Assembly (NCBI GenBank): GCA_027621405.1
Contig: JAQCBT010000019.1
Span: 1 to 64,000 of the forward strand
Source: Pseudomonadota bacterium
Lineage (GTDB): Bacteria > Pseudomonadota > Gammaproteobacteria > Pseudomonadales > Pseudohongiellaceae
DNA: 64,000 nucleotides
Reading direction: 5' to 3'
Part shown: one piece after another, positions 8,225 to 15,803 of the stretch
How positions within the stretch are numbered: position 1 is the stretch's first letter
Layout of the letters: each line of letters opens with the position of its first letter
Translations under genes and position numbers: made by a program
Notes under the pieces: model-generated
What the model was told of the DNA's origin: nothing
The model's input: only the letters and a program-made list of their open reading frames with translations
Database searches by the model: none

Positions 8225-8785
8225 ATGACAGTAAATCCGACTCGATATCGAACCCTGCTAATGCTGTCTCTTGCTTCGCTATTGTTAACATCCTGTATGT
8301 CCTTCTCTGATCGCTCGTTGCGCCCCGTACGCAACTCCATACAGGAGCAGATGCCTGAAATACGCCTGGAAAAGGAGATGGCTATCGCCCTGCGCAGTGG
8401 GATGTTTGATTTTCTGGATTTGATAAGCCTGGAAGAGGCCGACCTGTCCGAGGTGGAGCACTTGCAGGTAGCGGTCTATGAGGTCATTCCCCGGGGAGGG
8501 GAGCGCAGCTTCAGTGACGCAATTTTCCAGCGTTCCCTGCAGGAGAAAGACGCTTCACTGCATTGGGAGCGTATCGTAAAGGTGCGTGAAGAAGGGGAGC
8601 AGGTCTGGGTGTTTGTTGGCATGAACCTCGATGCAGAAACCCTGGAAGCAGTTTCCGTATTTGTCGTTGAACAGGATGAGTTGGTGCTGATCAATGTCGA
8701 TGGTGACATGCACGAGTTGCTGCGCTATGCCTTCGAGCCCGCCAAAGGCCGCAGGGGAGCCTATAAATCCTCTCACTCAGGTTGA
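8225..8785 (+). CDS. DUF4252-like lipoprotein
   Basis: A 186-residue lipoprotein with lipobox LTSC (Cys24). The body follows the same pattern as the preceding DUF4252-like protein, including 'WERIVKVREEGEQVWVFV' matching 'WERVVRVREDSEHVDIYM', and an ending 'LVLINVDGDMHELLRYAF' matching 'VMVNIVGEISGDDIAALG'. It is the last gene of the ECF operon. Its 3' end overlaps the convergent molybdoenzyme gene by 13 bases, so no terminator separates them. Function unknown; I infer a role in the envelope stress output of the ECF system. Confidence 0.78.
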   Translation: MTVNPTRYRTLLMLSLASLLLTSCMSFSDRSLRPVRNSIQEQMPEIRLEKEMAIALRSGMFDFLDLISLEEADLSEVEHLQVAVYEVIPRGGERSFSDAIFQRSLQEKDASLHWERIVKVREEGEQVWVFVGMNLDAETLEAVSVFVVEQDELVLINVDGDMHELLRYAFEPAKGRRGAYKSSHSG

Positions 8786-10989
8786 TGGGGTGATACTTCC
8801 ACCGCGACGTTCTTGAAAGTGGGTGTGCGGCTGCGATCATCGATAGTCTGGGGAATGAGTACGTTGGCCTCTGGAAAATAGGTCATCACATTGCCAGGCT
8901 TGATATCGAATCTTGCGAGGGTAAGCCCCTTCATTTCTCCGGTGGAATTGCGTACGTCCACCCGGAAACCTTCCTGCAGTCCCAGCCTTTCCATATCGAC
9001 CGGGTGCATCAGCAACACATCACGCCTCGACTGCTTGCGGTACACATCCTCTTCGCTGTAGATGATCGTATTGAACTGACCTTCGCTGCGTACTGTGGTC
9101 AGGTTAAACTGTCTGGCGTCCTTCGCGCTGTCACGGGCTGACCAATTGGTGTTTTTCGGGACTGAGAAGCGACCGCGGCCCGAATCGGTCTTGAAATCGG
9201 GGCGCGACAGGTGGCGCCCCTCGATATGGAATTCCTGCTTGCTGCGGTCGATGTCCGCCAGCTTGCTGAAGCCAGGAACCAGTTTCGCAATGGTCTGGCG
9301 AATTGTCTGGTGACGTCCGAACTGTGAAAAATCCAGAACATCCTTGTCTATCACCGACGCCGCAATCCGGCCCACTATTTCCACCTCGGACAGCAAATCC
9401 GGTATGCGGTCGAAACCGCCTTCGCTGAGCCGCACAAAATTGAACATGGATTCCTGGGTCGTTCCCTGTTTCTCTTCGTCGCGTACCAGTATGGGAAGCA
9501 CGATGTTCTCGCCGGCCACGCCATGTACATGAGTCTGGTTCATGGTTGAATTCACCATTACCTTGAAGGGAATGACATCCAGTGCTTCTGCAGAATAGGC
9601 TGAATCCGGATTCGCCGCGTAAAGATTGCCTCCCAGCAGGAAGGCGAAATCGATGTCGCCGCGATGGGCGGCCTGCACACAGGCCAGGGTGTCCATGCCT
9701 GCTTCGGTGGGGAGCCTGATGTCGAATTCCGCCTCGATGGCGTCAAACACCTGTCGCTTCAGCGCTGGCGTGAAGCCCATGGATCCAACGCCCTGCACAT
9801 TTGAGTGTCCTCTAAGGGGTAACAGTCCCTTGCCCTTGCCACCTATCATGCCGCGCAGCATGGCCAGTGCCGCAACCGCTTCGATGTTTTCTGTGCCGTT
9901 CTCGTGATGAGTGAGTCCCATACCCCAGGCGAATACCGCATTCTCTGCCTCGCTGTAGCAGGTGGCGATTGCGTCCACTTCAGATTTCGCCACGCCACTC
10001 TCGCGTTCGATCACATTCCAGTCCAACGCTTGGATGAAGTCGCGGTATTCCTCGTAATTTTCACAGGACGTAGCGATAAAATCGTGATCGACAAGATCGC
10101 GTTCAAGCAAGGACTTGGCGATTCCACTGAGCAGCGCGACATCACCGCCCAGGTGAGGTTGTACATAATGCGACGCTACCTCACCGCCACCGCTGATCAT
10201 GGACTTGAAGTTGCTGGGAGAGGCGAAGCGAACGAGACCAGCCTCCCGGGCAGGGTTTATCACGATGACCTGACCGCCGCGTTGGCGACACTCCAGCAAA
10301 ACCTTTACGAAGCGGGGATGATTTGAAGCAGGGTTCGCACCAAGCACGAAGATCAAATCGGCATGATGCAGGTCCCCGTACTGGATGGTCGCGGTACCGG
10401 TGCCGATGGTGGCACCAAGTCCCACCCCGGACGCCTGGTGGCAATAATAGGAACAATTATTGATGTGATTGCAGCCGTAGACCCGGGCGAACAACTGCAG
10501 CAGGAATGCCGCCTCATTGGATGAGCGTCCTGACCCATAGAAGAAGGCCCGGCTGGGATCGGTCTTGCGCAGGCGCTGGCTGATCTTGTCGAAGGCTTCT
10601 TCGTAGCTGATGCACTGGTAATGGCTGTCGCCCGCGGCCTTGAACAGGGGATGCGCCAGTCTGCCCAGGTCTTCCAGTTGTTTGCCCGTAAGCGCTGCCA
10701 GTTCGGCGATGGAATTGTGGCTGAAAATTTGCGCCGGGATCGGATCCCTGATGTCGCTGAGTTGGGCCTGGATATTCTTGTTGCAAATTTCCACCCGCTT
10801 GCTGTACTCGTTGTGGAGCCCACCGCGTTGTCCACCGGTACCAAAGGCGCAGGCCTTGCAGGTGTTTTTTGAGCGCACGGCGGCTGCCAGGTTGCGTGTG
10901 CCAACCCGCTTGGCCACTGACAGAACATAGTTGATAGCCTTGAAACCGCCTGCGGCCTCCAATTCCAGCTTGTCCTGCTTACTGCTCAA
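8773..10989 (-). CDS. FdhF/YdeP-family molybdopterin oxidoreductase
   Basis: About 738 residues, alike throughout to the FdhF/YdeP group of bis-MGD enzymes. The N-terminus has NTCKAC, the CxxC typical of this group; the wider four-Cys cluster of true formate dehydrogenases is not seen. NCSYYCHQASGVGL carries the likely Mo-ligating Cys, and a C-terminal MopB-binding domain spans about residues 610-735. The reaction is unknown; YdeP has been linked to acid resistance in E. coli. Start: the frame is open to 11031, but TTG at 10989 sits 9 bases after GGAGG and overlaps the stop of the upstream gene, so TTG is preferred. No fdhD or maturation gene is nearby. Confidence 0.87.
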   Translation of the reverse strand: MSSKQDKLELEAAGGFKAINYVLSVAKRVGTRNLAAAVRSKNTCKACAFGTGGQRGGLHNEYSKRVEICNKNIQAQLSDIRDPIPAQIFSHNSIAELAALTGKQLEDLGRLAHPLFKAAGDSHYQCISYEEAFDKISQRLRKTDPSRAFFYGSGRSSNEAAFLLQLFARVYGCNHINNCSYYCHQASGVGLGATIGTGTATIQYGDLHHADLIFVLGANPASNHPRFVKVLLECRQRGGQVIVINPAREAGLVRFASPSNFKSMISGGGEVASHYVQPHLGGDVALLSGIAKSLLERDLVDHDFIATSCENYEEYRDFIQALDWNVIERESGVAKSEVDAIATCYSEAENAVFAWGMGLTHHENGTENIEAVAALAMLRGMIGGKGKGLLPLRGHSNVQGVGSMGFTPALKRQVFDAIEAEFDIRLPTEAGMDTLACVQAAHRGDIDFAFLLGGNLYAANPDSAYSAEALDVIPFKVMVNSTMNQTHVHGVAGENIVLPILVRDEEKQGTTQESMFNFVRLSEGGFDRIPDLLSEVEIVGRIAASVIDKDVLDFSQFGRHQTIRQTIAKLVPGFSKLADIDRSKQEFHIEGRHLSRPDFKTDSGRGRFSVPKNTNWSARDSAKDARQFNLTTVRSEGQFNTIIYSEEDVYRKQSRRDVLLMHPVDMERLGLQEGFRVDVRNSTGEMKGLTLARFDIKPGNVMTYFPEANVLIPQTIDDRSRTPTFKNVAVEVSPHQPE

Positions 10990-11365
10990 GGCCCAGCACC
11001 TCCATGCGTTCGCTGCCAGCCACGGTGACATGTGTGCCGTCGATCGTGGTAAAGGATCGTTCCTGTAGCTGATATTTGTACACTTGATAGCTCACGGGCT
11101 GGGCCTGGTTTTCCCGGTGCAGGTTGATGGTGAGAATGGTGTGTTCATCCTGCCAGCGAAAGTAATAGACGGCACCCCCTATGCCTACCATCAACACCAT
11201 GAACATATAGGCAGCCATTCGCAAGTCCTGGCTCAATTCGTCCCGGAGCTTGTCCTTCTTCACCGGTACCGGCTTGTTCTCGGCTTCCTCGGCCAGGCGG
11301 CGCTGGCGAACGAACACATAGGCTATGGCGATAACTGCCAGGGTGAGGATGATTCGTCCAATCAT
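10979..11365 (-). CDS. Small two-helix membrane protein in operon with the molybdoenzyme
   Basis: A 128-residue protein with two hydrophobic helices (about residues 3-20 and 50-68), separated by a charged, Lys/Glu-rich loop, then a soluble C-terminal domain of about 60 residues. Its stop overlaps the start of the FdhF/YdeP-type gene by 11 bases, which implies translational coupling and a shared role, perhaps as a membrane anchor. I do not recognise the family. A longer minus-strand frame running to 12610 is only the shadow of the plus-strand ATP-grasp gene. Confidence 0.72.
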   Translation of the reverse strand: MIGRIILTLAVIAIAYVFVRQRRLAEEAENKPVPVKKDKLRDELSQDLRMAAYMFMVLMVGIGGAVYYFRWQDEHTILTINLHRENQAQPVSYQVYKYQLQERSFTTIDGTHVTVAGSERMEVLGLEQ

Positions 11366-11450
11366 GCGATTTCGGGGCGCCCGCGGATAAAATTCGATAA
11401 TAGCAATGGCCCCGAGTTGTTGACCAGTCGCCGCCTCCCTGTCCGGGCTG

Positions 11451-11456
11451 TATAAT
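11451..11456 (+). promoter_or_regulatory. Consensus -10 box before the ATP-grasp gene
   Basis: TATAAT at 11451-11456, followed by a GC-rich stretch and the ATG 27 bases later. The -35 region at 17 bases spacing (TCGCCG) is poor; a TTGACC at 11420 is too far away (25 bases). Likely the promoter for the ATP-grasp / acyltransferase genes. Confidence 0.45.
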
Positions 11457-11482
11457 CGCCGCCTGATCGCGCCGGAGCAGAA

Positions 11483-12691
11483 ATGTCGCGCGCACCGGTC
11501 AGCTGCTATGTTGGCATGCGAAATGTCGACAAGATCGGGAAAACTTACTGGATATCGGGAATCAGGGTCGTGCCTGGGCCATCGGAACTGGACAACACAT
11601 ACGTACCGGAAGGCATGCCGCCCCTCGATCTTGGTGGGCGCAGCACTTCCTACTTCGAATTTTGGCCCATGTGGCTGATGTATGTTCCTGTGGTCCTGCA
11701 GTGGCTGCTTCTGTCGCTGCGTTATAGGAGCTTGAGCCTGCCACTGATCGCCAGCCCGGCGGTTCCCCTCTCTGGCATGGTAGGCGTTGCCAAGTCTGCC
11801 GTCTTCGATGTGGCGGGCCCCGAAGCCAGGGACTGGATCCTGCCCTGGATGGTATACGAGGTAAGCGCGGAGAATCCCGATCTGCAGGCGATGATGGTTG
11901 AAGCCGGGCTCGGGTTGATGAAGCTGGAATTGCCTGTTGTAGGCAAACCCAATATCGGCTGCCGCGGTTCCGGGGTGAAGCTGTTGAAGACTCGTGCAGA
12001 ACTGGCAGCCTATATCAGTGAATTTCCGCAGGGCGGGAGTATCCAGTTTCAGCAACTCAGTCGCTGGGAACCGGAGGCCGGGGTCTTCTATGTCCGCCAT
12101 CCGGACACCGAGCGCGGTGAAATAACTTCCCTGACCCTGAAATACACGCCCTATGTGGTGGGGGATGGCAACTCGACCCTGCGCCAGTTGATTGCCAGGG
12201 ACCCTCGGGCCGGGGAACTGAAACATCTCTATCAGCAGCGGCATGCAGGGAATATGGAGCAGGTTATACCAGAAGGTGAGCCCTATCGACTGGTGTTTTC
12301 GGCCAGCCATTGTCGTGGCGCGGTATTCAGGGATGGGAACCAGTACATTGATTCCAGGCTGGTGAAGGCCTTGGATCGCATCTTCGATGATATACCCGGC
12401 TACTATTATGGCCGTCTCGATATCAAGTTTCGCGATCTGCAGAACCTGCAGGCGGGCTATGATTTCGAGATCATCGAAATCAATGGTGCCAGCTCGGAGT
12501 CGATCCACATCTGGGACCGGAACGCCCGACTTTCGGATGCCTTCTCTGCCTTGTTGCAGCAATACAGCACCCTGTTTAAACTTGGTGCCGCAAATCGCCG
12601 GCGCGGACACAAGACGCCGGGTTTAATGGCTCTCATAAGAGCCTGGCGCTACGAATCCAATTTAGTAAAGCAATATCCACACAATGACTAA
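11483..12691 (+). CDS. ATP-grasp (D-Ala-D-Ala ligase-like) protein
   Basis: A 402-residue protein. The N-terminal part contains FEFWPMWLMYVPVVLQW, a hydrophobic stretch seen in a poorly known 'D-alanine-D-alanine ligase-like' group. The rest has ATP-grasp features: VVGKPNIGCRG as a nucleotide-binding loop and strand, and a late FEIIEINGASSE with acidic and Asn metal ligands. Such enzymes join a carboxylate to an amine or alcohol using ATP. Substrate unknown. The ribosome site is GGAG, 9 bases before ATG. It overlaps the OlsF-type acyltransferase gene by 8 bases, so the two are probably translated together. I infer a joint role in a lipid or lipopeptide product. Confidence 0.8.
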   Translation: MSRAPVSCYVGMRNVDKIGKTYWISGIRVVPGPSELDNTYVPEGMPPLDLGGRSTSYFEFWPMWLMYVPVVLQWLLLSLRYRSLSLPLIASPAVPLSGMVGVAKSAVFDVAGPEARDWILPWMVYEVSAENPDLQAMMVEAGLGLMKLELPVVGKPNIGCRGSGVKLLKTRAELAAYISEFPQGGSIQFQQLSRWEPEAGVFYVRHPDTERGEITSLTLKYTPYVVGDGNSTLRQLIARDPRAGELKHLYQQRHAGNMEQVIPEGEPYRLVFSASHCRGAVFRDGNQYIDSRLVKALDRIFDDIPGYYYGRLDIKFRDLQNLQAGYDFEIIEINGASSESIHIWDRNARLSDAFSALLQQYSTLFKLGAANRRRGHKTPGLMALIRAWRYESNLVKQYPHND

Positions 12692-14432
12692 TCCCTGTCG
12701 GCTGCCGGTCAGGCCGCGCATCCTAGCCTCGACACTGGAGAGTATCCTGGGCCTCAAGCCCCTGGCGAAAATCTGGGACGACTTGCCCCGTGGTCTGGAT
12801 CCATACAACTTCCTCGATCGCTCACTCGCTGCACTGGGCATCGAAATCAAGATCGAGAATATTGAGAATCTTGAGGAAATACCCCGTACCGGACCGGTCT
12901 TGATCGTTGCCAACCATCCCCTGGGTGGGCTGGAGGGAATGGCCCTGGCCAAGGTGATCATGGAACTGCGGCCGGACCTACAGGTTCTCACCAATGAAAT
13001 TCTGCGTCTGATTCCCGAACTGGCTCCACTCTTCATAGGAGTGAACGTGCTGTCGAGCAACGCCGCTGCTGGCAATGTGGGGAGTATCAAACAGGTACAC
13101 AAGCACCTCGGCAATGATGGCGCCGTGCTGCTGTTTCCGGCAGGCATGGTGTCTGCCTACGAGTTCAGTCATGGCCGCATCCAGGACAGGGAGTGGAACC
13201 GCCTGGCAGGGCAGCTATTAAAGAAATACGAGGCCACTTGCATACCTGTACACGTGGGCGGCAAGAACTCCTCCTATTTTTATGGTGCGGGTGTCATTCA
13301 CCCCCGCCTGCGCACCCTGTTACTCCCCCGGCAGTTGGCAAACAAGCAGGGCTTCGAGTTATCGCTGAAGTTTGGTCGTCCTATTCCAGCGCAGGAATTG
13401 CGTTTACTCAAGAGTCCCGTGGCAGTCACCCAGTATCTCAGGGTCAGCACAGATGGCCTAGGTCAGGACCAACAGGCGCAGGCGAATCTGCCATCGCTGC
13501 AGGGCATCCAGGAACTGGATCCCACGACAACGGCCAGTGAGGTAGATCGGGCTATCGCCAGGCTTGAGGAATTCCGCCTGGTCCAGCACGAAGAGTTCGA
13601 TGTTTATTGTGCGCCCTATGATCGTCTCGGTGCCATCATGGAACAGATAGCCATTGCCAGGGAGATAACCTTCCGTGCTGTCGGCGAGGGTACGGGACTT
13701 TCCAAGGACTCCGACGAATTCGATCCACACTATCTGCACCTGTTCCTGTGGGACAAGGCCGAGAAGCGCATAGCAGGCGCCTACCGGGTTGGGCTGGTAG
13801 ACGAGATCGTTGCCAAGCATGGCGTGAAGGGACTCTACAGTCGATCCCTGTACAAGTATGACGAGGCCTTCATCAGGCAACTCGGCTCTGCGATCGAAAT
13901 GGGGCGCTCATTCATTCATATCGATTACCAGCGGCGCCCGGTGTCGCTGAACCTGCTTTGGCGAGGTATTGGAGCAATTCTGGTACAAAGGCCCACGTAT
14001 CACACTTTGTTCGGGTCGGTGAGTATCTCAAGGGAGTACAGCGACCTGGCTCGTTCCCTCATCGCCGATACCCTGCTTACCAATTTCAAGGCCAAGGAAT
14101 TTACTTCCCTGGTGCAGCCCATTACGCCGCACAAGGTGGACAACCGGGTATGGACGGAAGACATGTTGGCGGAGCTTGCCAATGTAAAGATGCTCGGCAA
14201 GCTCATTGGTCGCTGTGATCCCGGCAAGGCGGTACCGGTACTATTACGGCACTACCTTTCTCTCAATGGACGCCTGGTTTGTTTCAATATTCATTCCGGG
14301 TTCAATAATTCGCTGGAAGGCCTGATCGTTGTAGACGTGCGAAAGACGGACCAGAAGACCCTGGCAAGATTCCTCGGTGCTGAAGGCCTGCAGCATTTTC
14401 TTTCCTTTCATGAATTGCAAGACTCTGCCTGA
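12684..14432 (+). CDS. olsF: Two-domain acyltransferase, OlsF-like (PlsC + GNAT-type)
   Basis: A 582-residue fusion. Residues 1-270 are a PlsC-type acyltransferase, with the catalytic NHPLGGLEG (His78) and FPAGMVSAYEF blocks. Residues 290-580 resemble the OlsB/hemolysin-like GNAT acyltransferases (VGEGTGLSKDSDEFDPHYLH and EMGRSFIHIDYQRRP segments). OlsF of Serratia has this order: the N-terminal domain does the O-acylation and the C-terminal the N-acylation of ornithine, giving ornithine lipid. Length fits. The 8-base overlap with the ATP-grasp gene is unusual and may mean a modified aminolipid. The start at 12684 gives the normal N-terminus. Confidence 0.78.
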   Translation: MTNPCRLPVRPRILASTLESILGLKPLAKIWDDLPRGLDPYNFLDRSLAALGIEIKIENIENLEEIPRTGPVLIVANHPLGGLEGMALAKVIMELRPDLQVLTNEILRLIPELAPLFIGVNVLSSNAAAGNVGSIKQVHKHLGNDGAVLLFPAGMVSAYEFSHGRIQDREWNRLAGQLLKKYEATCIPVHVGGKNSSYFYGAGVIHPRLRTLLLPRQLANKQGFELSLKFGRPIPAQELRLLKSPVAVTQYLRVSTDGLGQDQQAQANLPSLQGIQELDPTTTASEVDRAIARLEEFRLVQHEEFDVYCAPYDRLGAIMEQIAIAREITFRAVGEGTGLSKDSDEFDPHYLHLFLWDKAEKRIAGAYRVGLVDEIVAKHGVKGLYSRSLYKYDEAFIRQLGSAIEMGRSFIHIDYQRRPVSLNLLWRGIGAILVQRPTYHTLFGSVSISREYSDLARSLIADTLLTNFKAKEFTSLVQPITPHKVDNRVWTEDMLAELANVKMLGKLIGRCDPGKAVPVLLRHYLSLNGRLVCFNIHSGFNNSLEGLIVVDVRKTDQKTLARFLGAEGLQHFLSFHELQDSA

Positions 14433-14444
14433 GCTTCCTATAAT
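14415..14444 (+). promoter_or_regulatory. Possible promoter giving a leaderless message
   Basis: TTGCAA (14415-14420), 18 bases, TATAAT (14439-14444), inside the last codons and just past the stop of the acyltransferase gene. Transcription would begin at or next to the ATG at 14451. No ribosome site precedes that ATG. Confidence 0.45.
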
Positions 14445-14450
14445 TCTGCC

Positions 14451-14699
14451 ATGAATAAATTTATAGCCGTGCTGCAGATTATTGCGGCAATTCTGCTCGC
14501 TGCCCTCGCCCTGGCAACCGTAGTCAATCTGGTCCTGATTTCCACCAGGCCTGAAACCATCTCCGTGGTAAACGCCATGGTGGGGCAGGGTGTTGTGATC
14601 GTCTGCCTGGCGGCCGCCAGTAAGATCATCTTCCGCCGGGGCCTGGAAAAATATCGACAGGCCTCCTCGACCCCCGCCGGGAGTGACGATCAGGCCTGA
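14451..14699 (+). CDS. Small two-helix membrane protein
   Basis: An 82-residue protein with two hydrophobic helices (about residues 4-28 and 42-60), a basic stretch (FRRGLEKYRQ) and a polar tail. It lies 18 bases after the OlsF-like gene and ends 81 bases before ribF. It has no visible ribosome site; a TATAAT six bases before the ATG suggests leaderless expression, or it is read with the acyltransferase. The family is not recognised. Being next to an acyltransferase it could assist lipid handling, but that is only inference. Confidence 0.65.
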   Translation: MNKFIAVLQIIAAILLAALALATVVNLVLISTRPETISVVNAMVGQGVVIVCLAAASKIIFRRGLEKYRQASSTPAGSDDQA

Positions 14700-14721
14700 C
14701 AGGTCCTGTCGCCGCAACTCC

Positions 14722-14750
14722 TGCACAGCCAGCCTGGAAAGGAGTATAAT
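14722..14750 (+). promoter_or_regulatory. Promoter of ribF
   Basis: TGCACA (14722-14727), 17 bases, TATAAT (14745-14750), followed by CTCGCGC. The start is predicted near 14757, 24 bases before the ribF ATG. Confidence 0.6.
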
Positions 14751-14780
14751 CTCGCGCTTTTAGCTCCACCCGGGCCAGCC

Positions 14781-15722
14781 ATGATTATCTTTGATGATCC
14801 CGAACGATTCTCCCAGTTTCACCAGAACTGTGTCGCTACCATCGGAAAATTCGATGGTGTGCATCTTGGGCACCAGCTCATTCTGGACCAGCTCAAGGAG
14901 AAAGCCGAGCAGTTCAACCTGCCCTCGGTAGTCATATTGCTGGAACCCCACCCCGAGGAGTACTTCGCGGGAGAAGATGGTGATTGCCCGGCGCGGCTGA
15001 CTTCCATCAGGGAGAAGCTGGAATTGCTGGAGAGTTTCGGTATCGATTTCGTGTTCCAGCTCAATTTCGACAAGACTACCAGCGAGTTGAGTGCCGAGGA
15101 GTACGTCGATCATATCCTCGTGGAAGGGCTGGGCGTGAGCAGCTTCATCGTGGGTAACGACTTCCGCTTCGGACACAAGCGTTCCGGCGATTTCTCGCTG
15201 TTGCAGGCCAAGGGTGAGGTATACGGGTTCGAAGTCATCGAAACTGCAGCCTATGAGCGCAATGGCCAGCGCATCAGTTCCACGGTGATTAGGGAGAAGT
15301 TGGCCGAAAGCGACTTCGCCCTGGTTGAACAATTGCTGGGTCGCCCCTATTCCATGAAGGGAGAGGTGCAGCCTGGTCAGCAGCTGGGCAGCGATCTGGG
15401 ATACCCCACCTGTAATATCAATCCCCACCGCCGCAAGATACCCCTGCACGGTGTGTATGCCTGCGAAGTGCGGCTGGGTGACAGGTTCAGGCAGGCGGCG
15501 GTCAATATTGGCTATCGGCCAACGATCACGGAACAGGGTGAGGCATTGCTGGAAGCACACATCCTGGATTTCGATGAAAATCTCTACGGCAAGACAATTG
15601 AAGTAATTTTTAGACAGAAGATTCGAGACGAGGAAAAGTTTGATGGGCTCGATGCCCTCAAGCAACAGATTCGCACCGATGTTCAGCAGGTGAGAGAAGT
15701 ATTGACTGCCGCTACAGGCTAA
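14781..15722 (+). CDS. ribF: Bifunctional riboflavin kinase / FAD synthetase
   Basis: A 313-residue enzyme, normal length. The N-terminal FAD synthetase half (1-180) has GKFDGVHLGHQ, the nucleotidyltransferase HxGH motif, and VGNDFRFGHKR. The C-terminal flavokinase half has LGYPTCNI and the later NIGYRPT. It converts riboflavin to FMN and then FAD in the cytoplasm. It stands before ileS as in most gammaproteobacteria, but the usual upstream neighbours murJ and rpsT are absent. The start codon has no strong ribosome site. Confidence 0.96.
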   Translation: MIIFDDPERFSQFHQNCVATIGKFDGVHLGHQLILDQLKEKAEQFNLPSVVILLEPHPEEYFAGEDGDCPARLTSIREKLELLESFGIDFVFQLNFDKTTSELSAEEYVDHILVEGLGVSSFIVGNDFRFGHKRSGDFSLLQAKGEVYGFEVIETAAYERNGQRISSTVIREKLAESDFALVEQLLGRPYSMKGEVQPGQQLGSDLGYPTCNINPHRRKIPLHGVYACEVRLGDRFRQAAVNIGYRPTITEQGEALLEAHILDFDENLYGKTIEVIFRQKIRDEEKFDGLDALKQQIRTDVQQVREVLTAATG

Positions 15723-15803
15723 ACCTATTGAACGAGGATGCACAGGGACAGGGTCGCGGCGCGATTGGCGACTCAAGATGGCTGAGTATTGAAGACTGCA
15801 AAC

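Noticed and set aside
11366-12610. Long open frame on the minus strand running from 12610 to 10979
   Set aside because: Only its last 128 codons (from 11365) look like a protein. The rest is the antisense of the ATP-grasp gene, with shadow-type composition.
14760-15776. 338-codon minus-strand frame opposite ribF
   Set aside because: Antisense to ribF; composition is that of a shadow frame.
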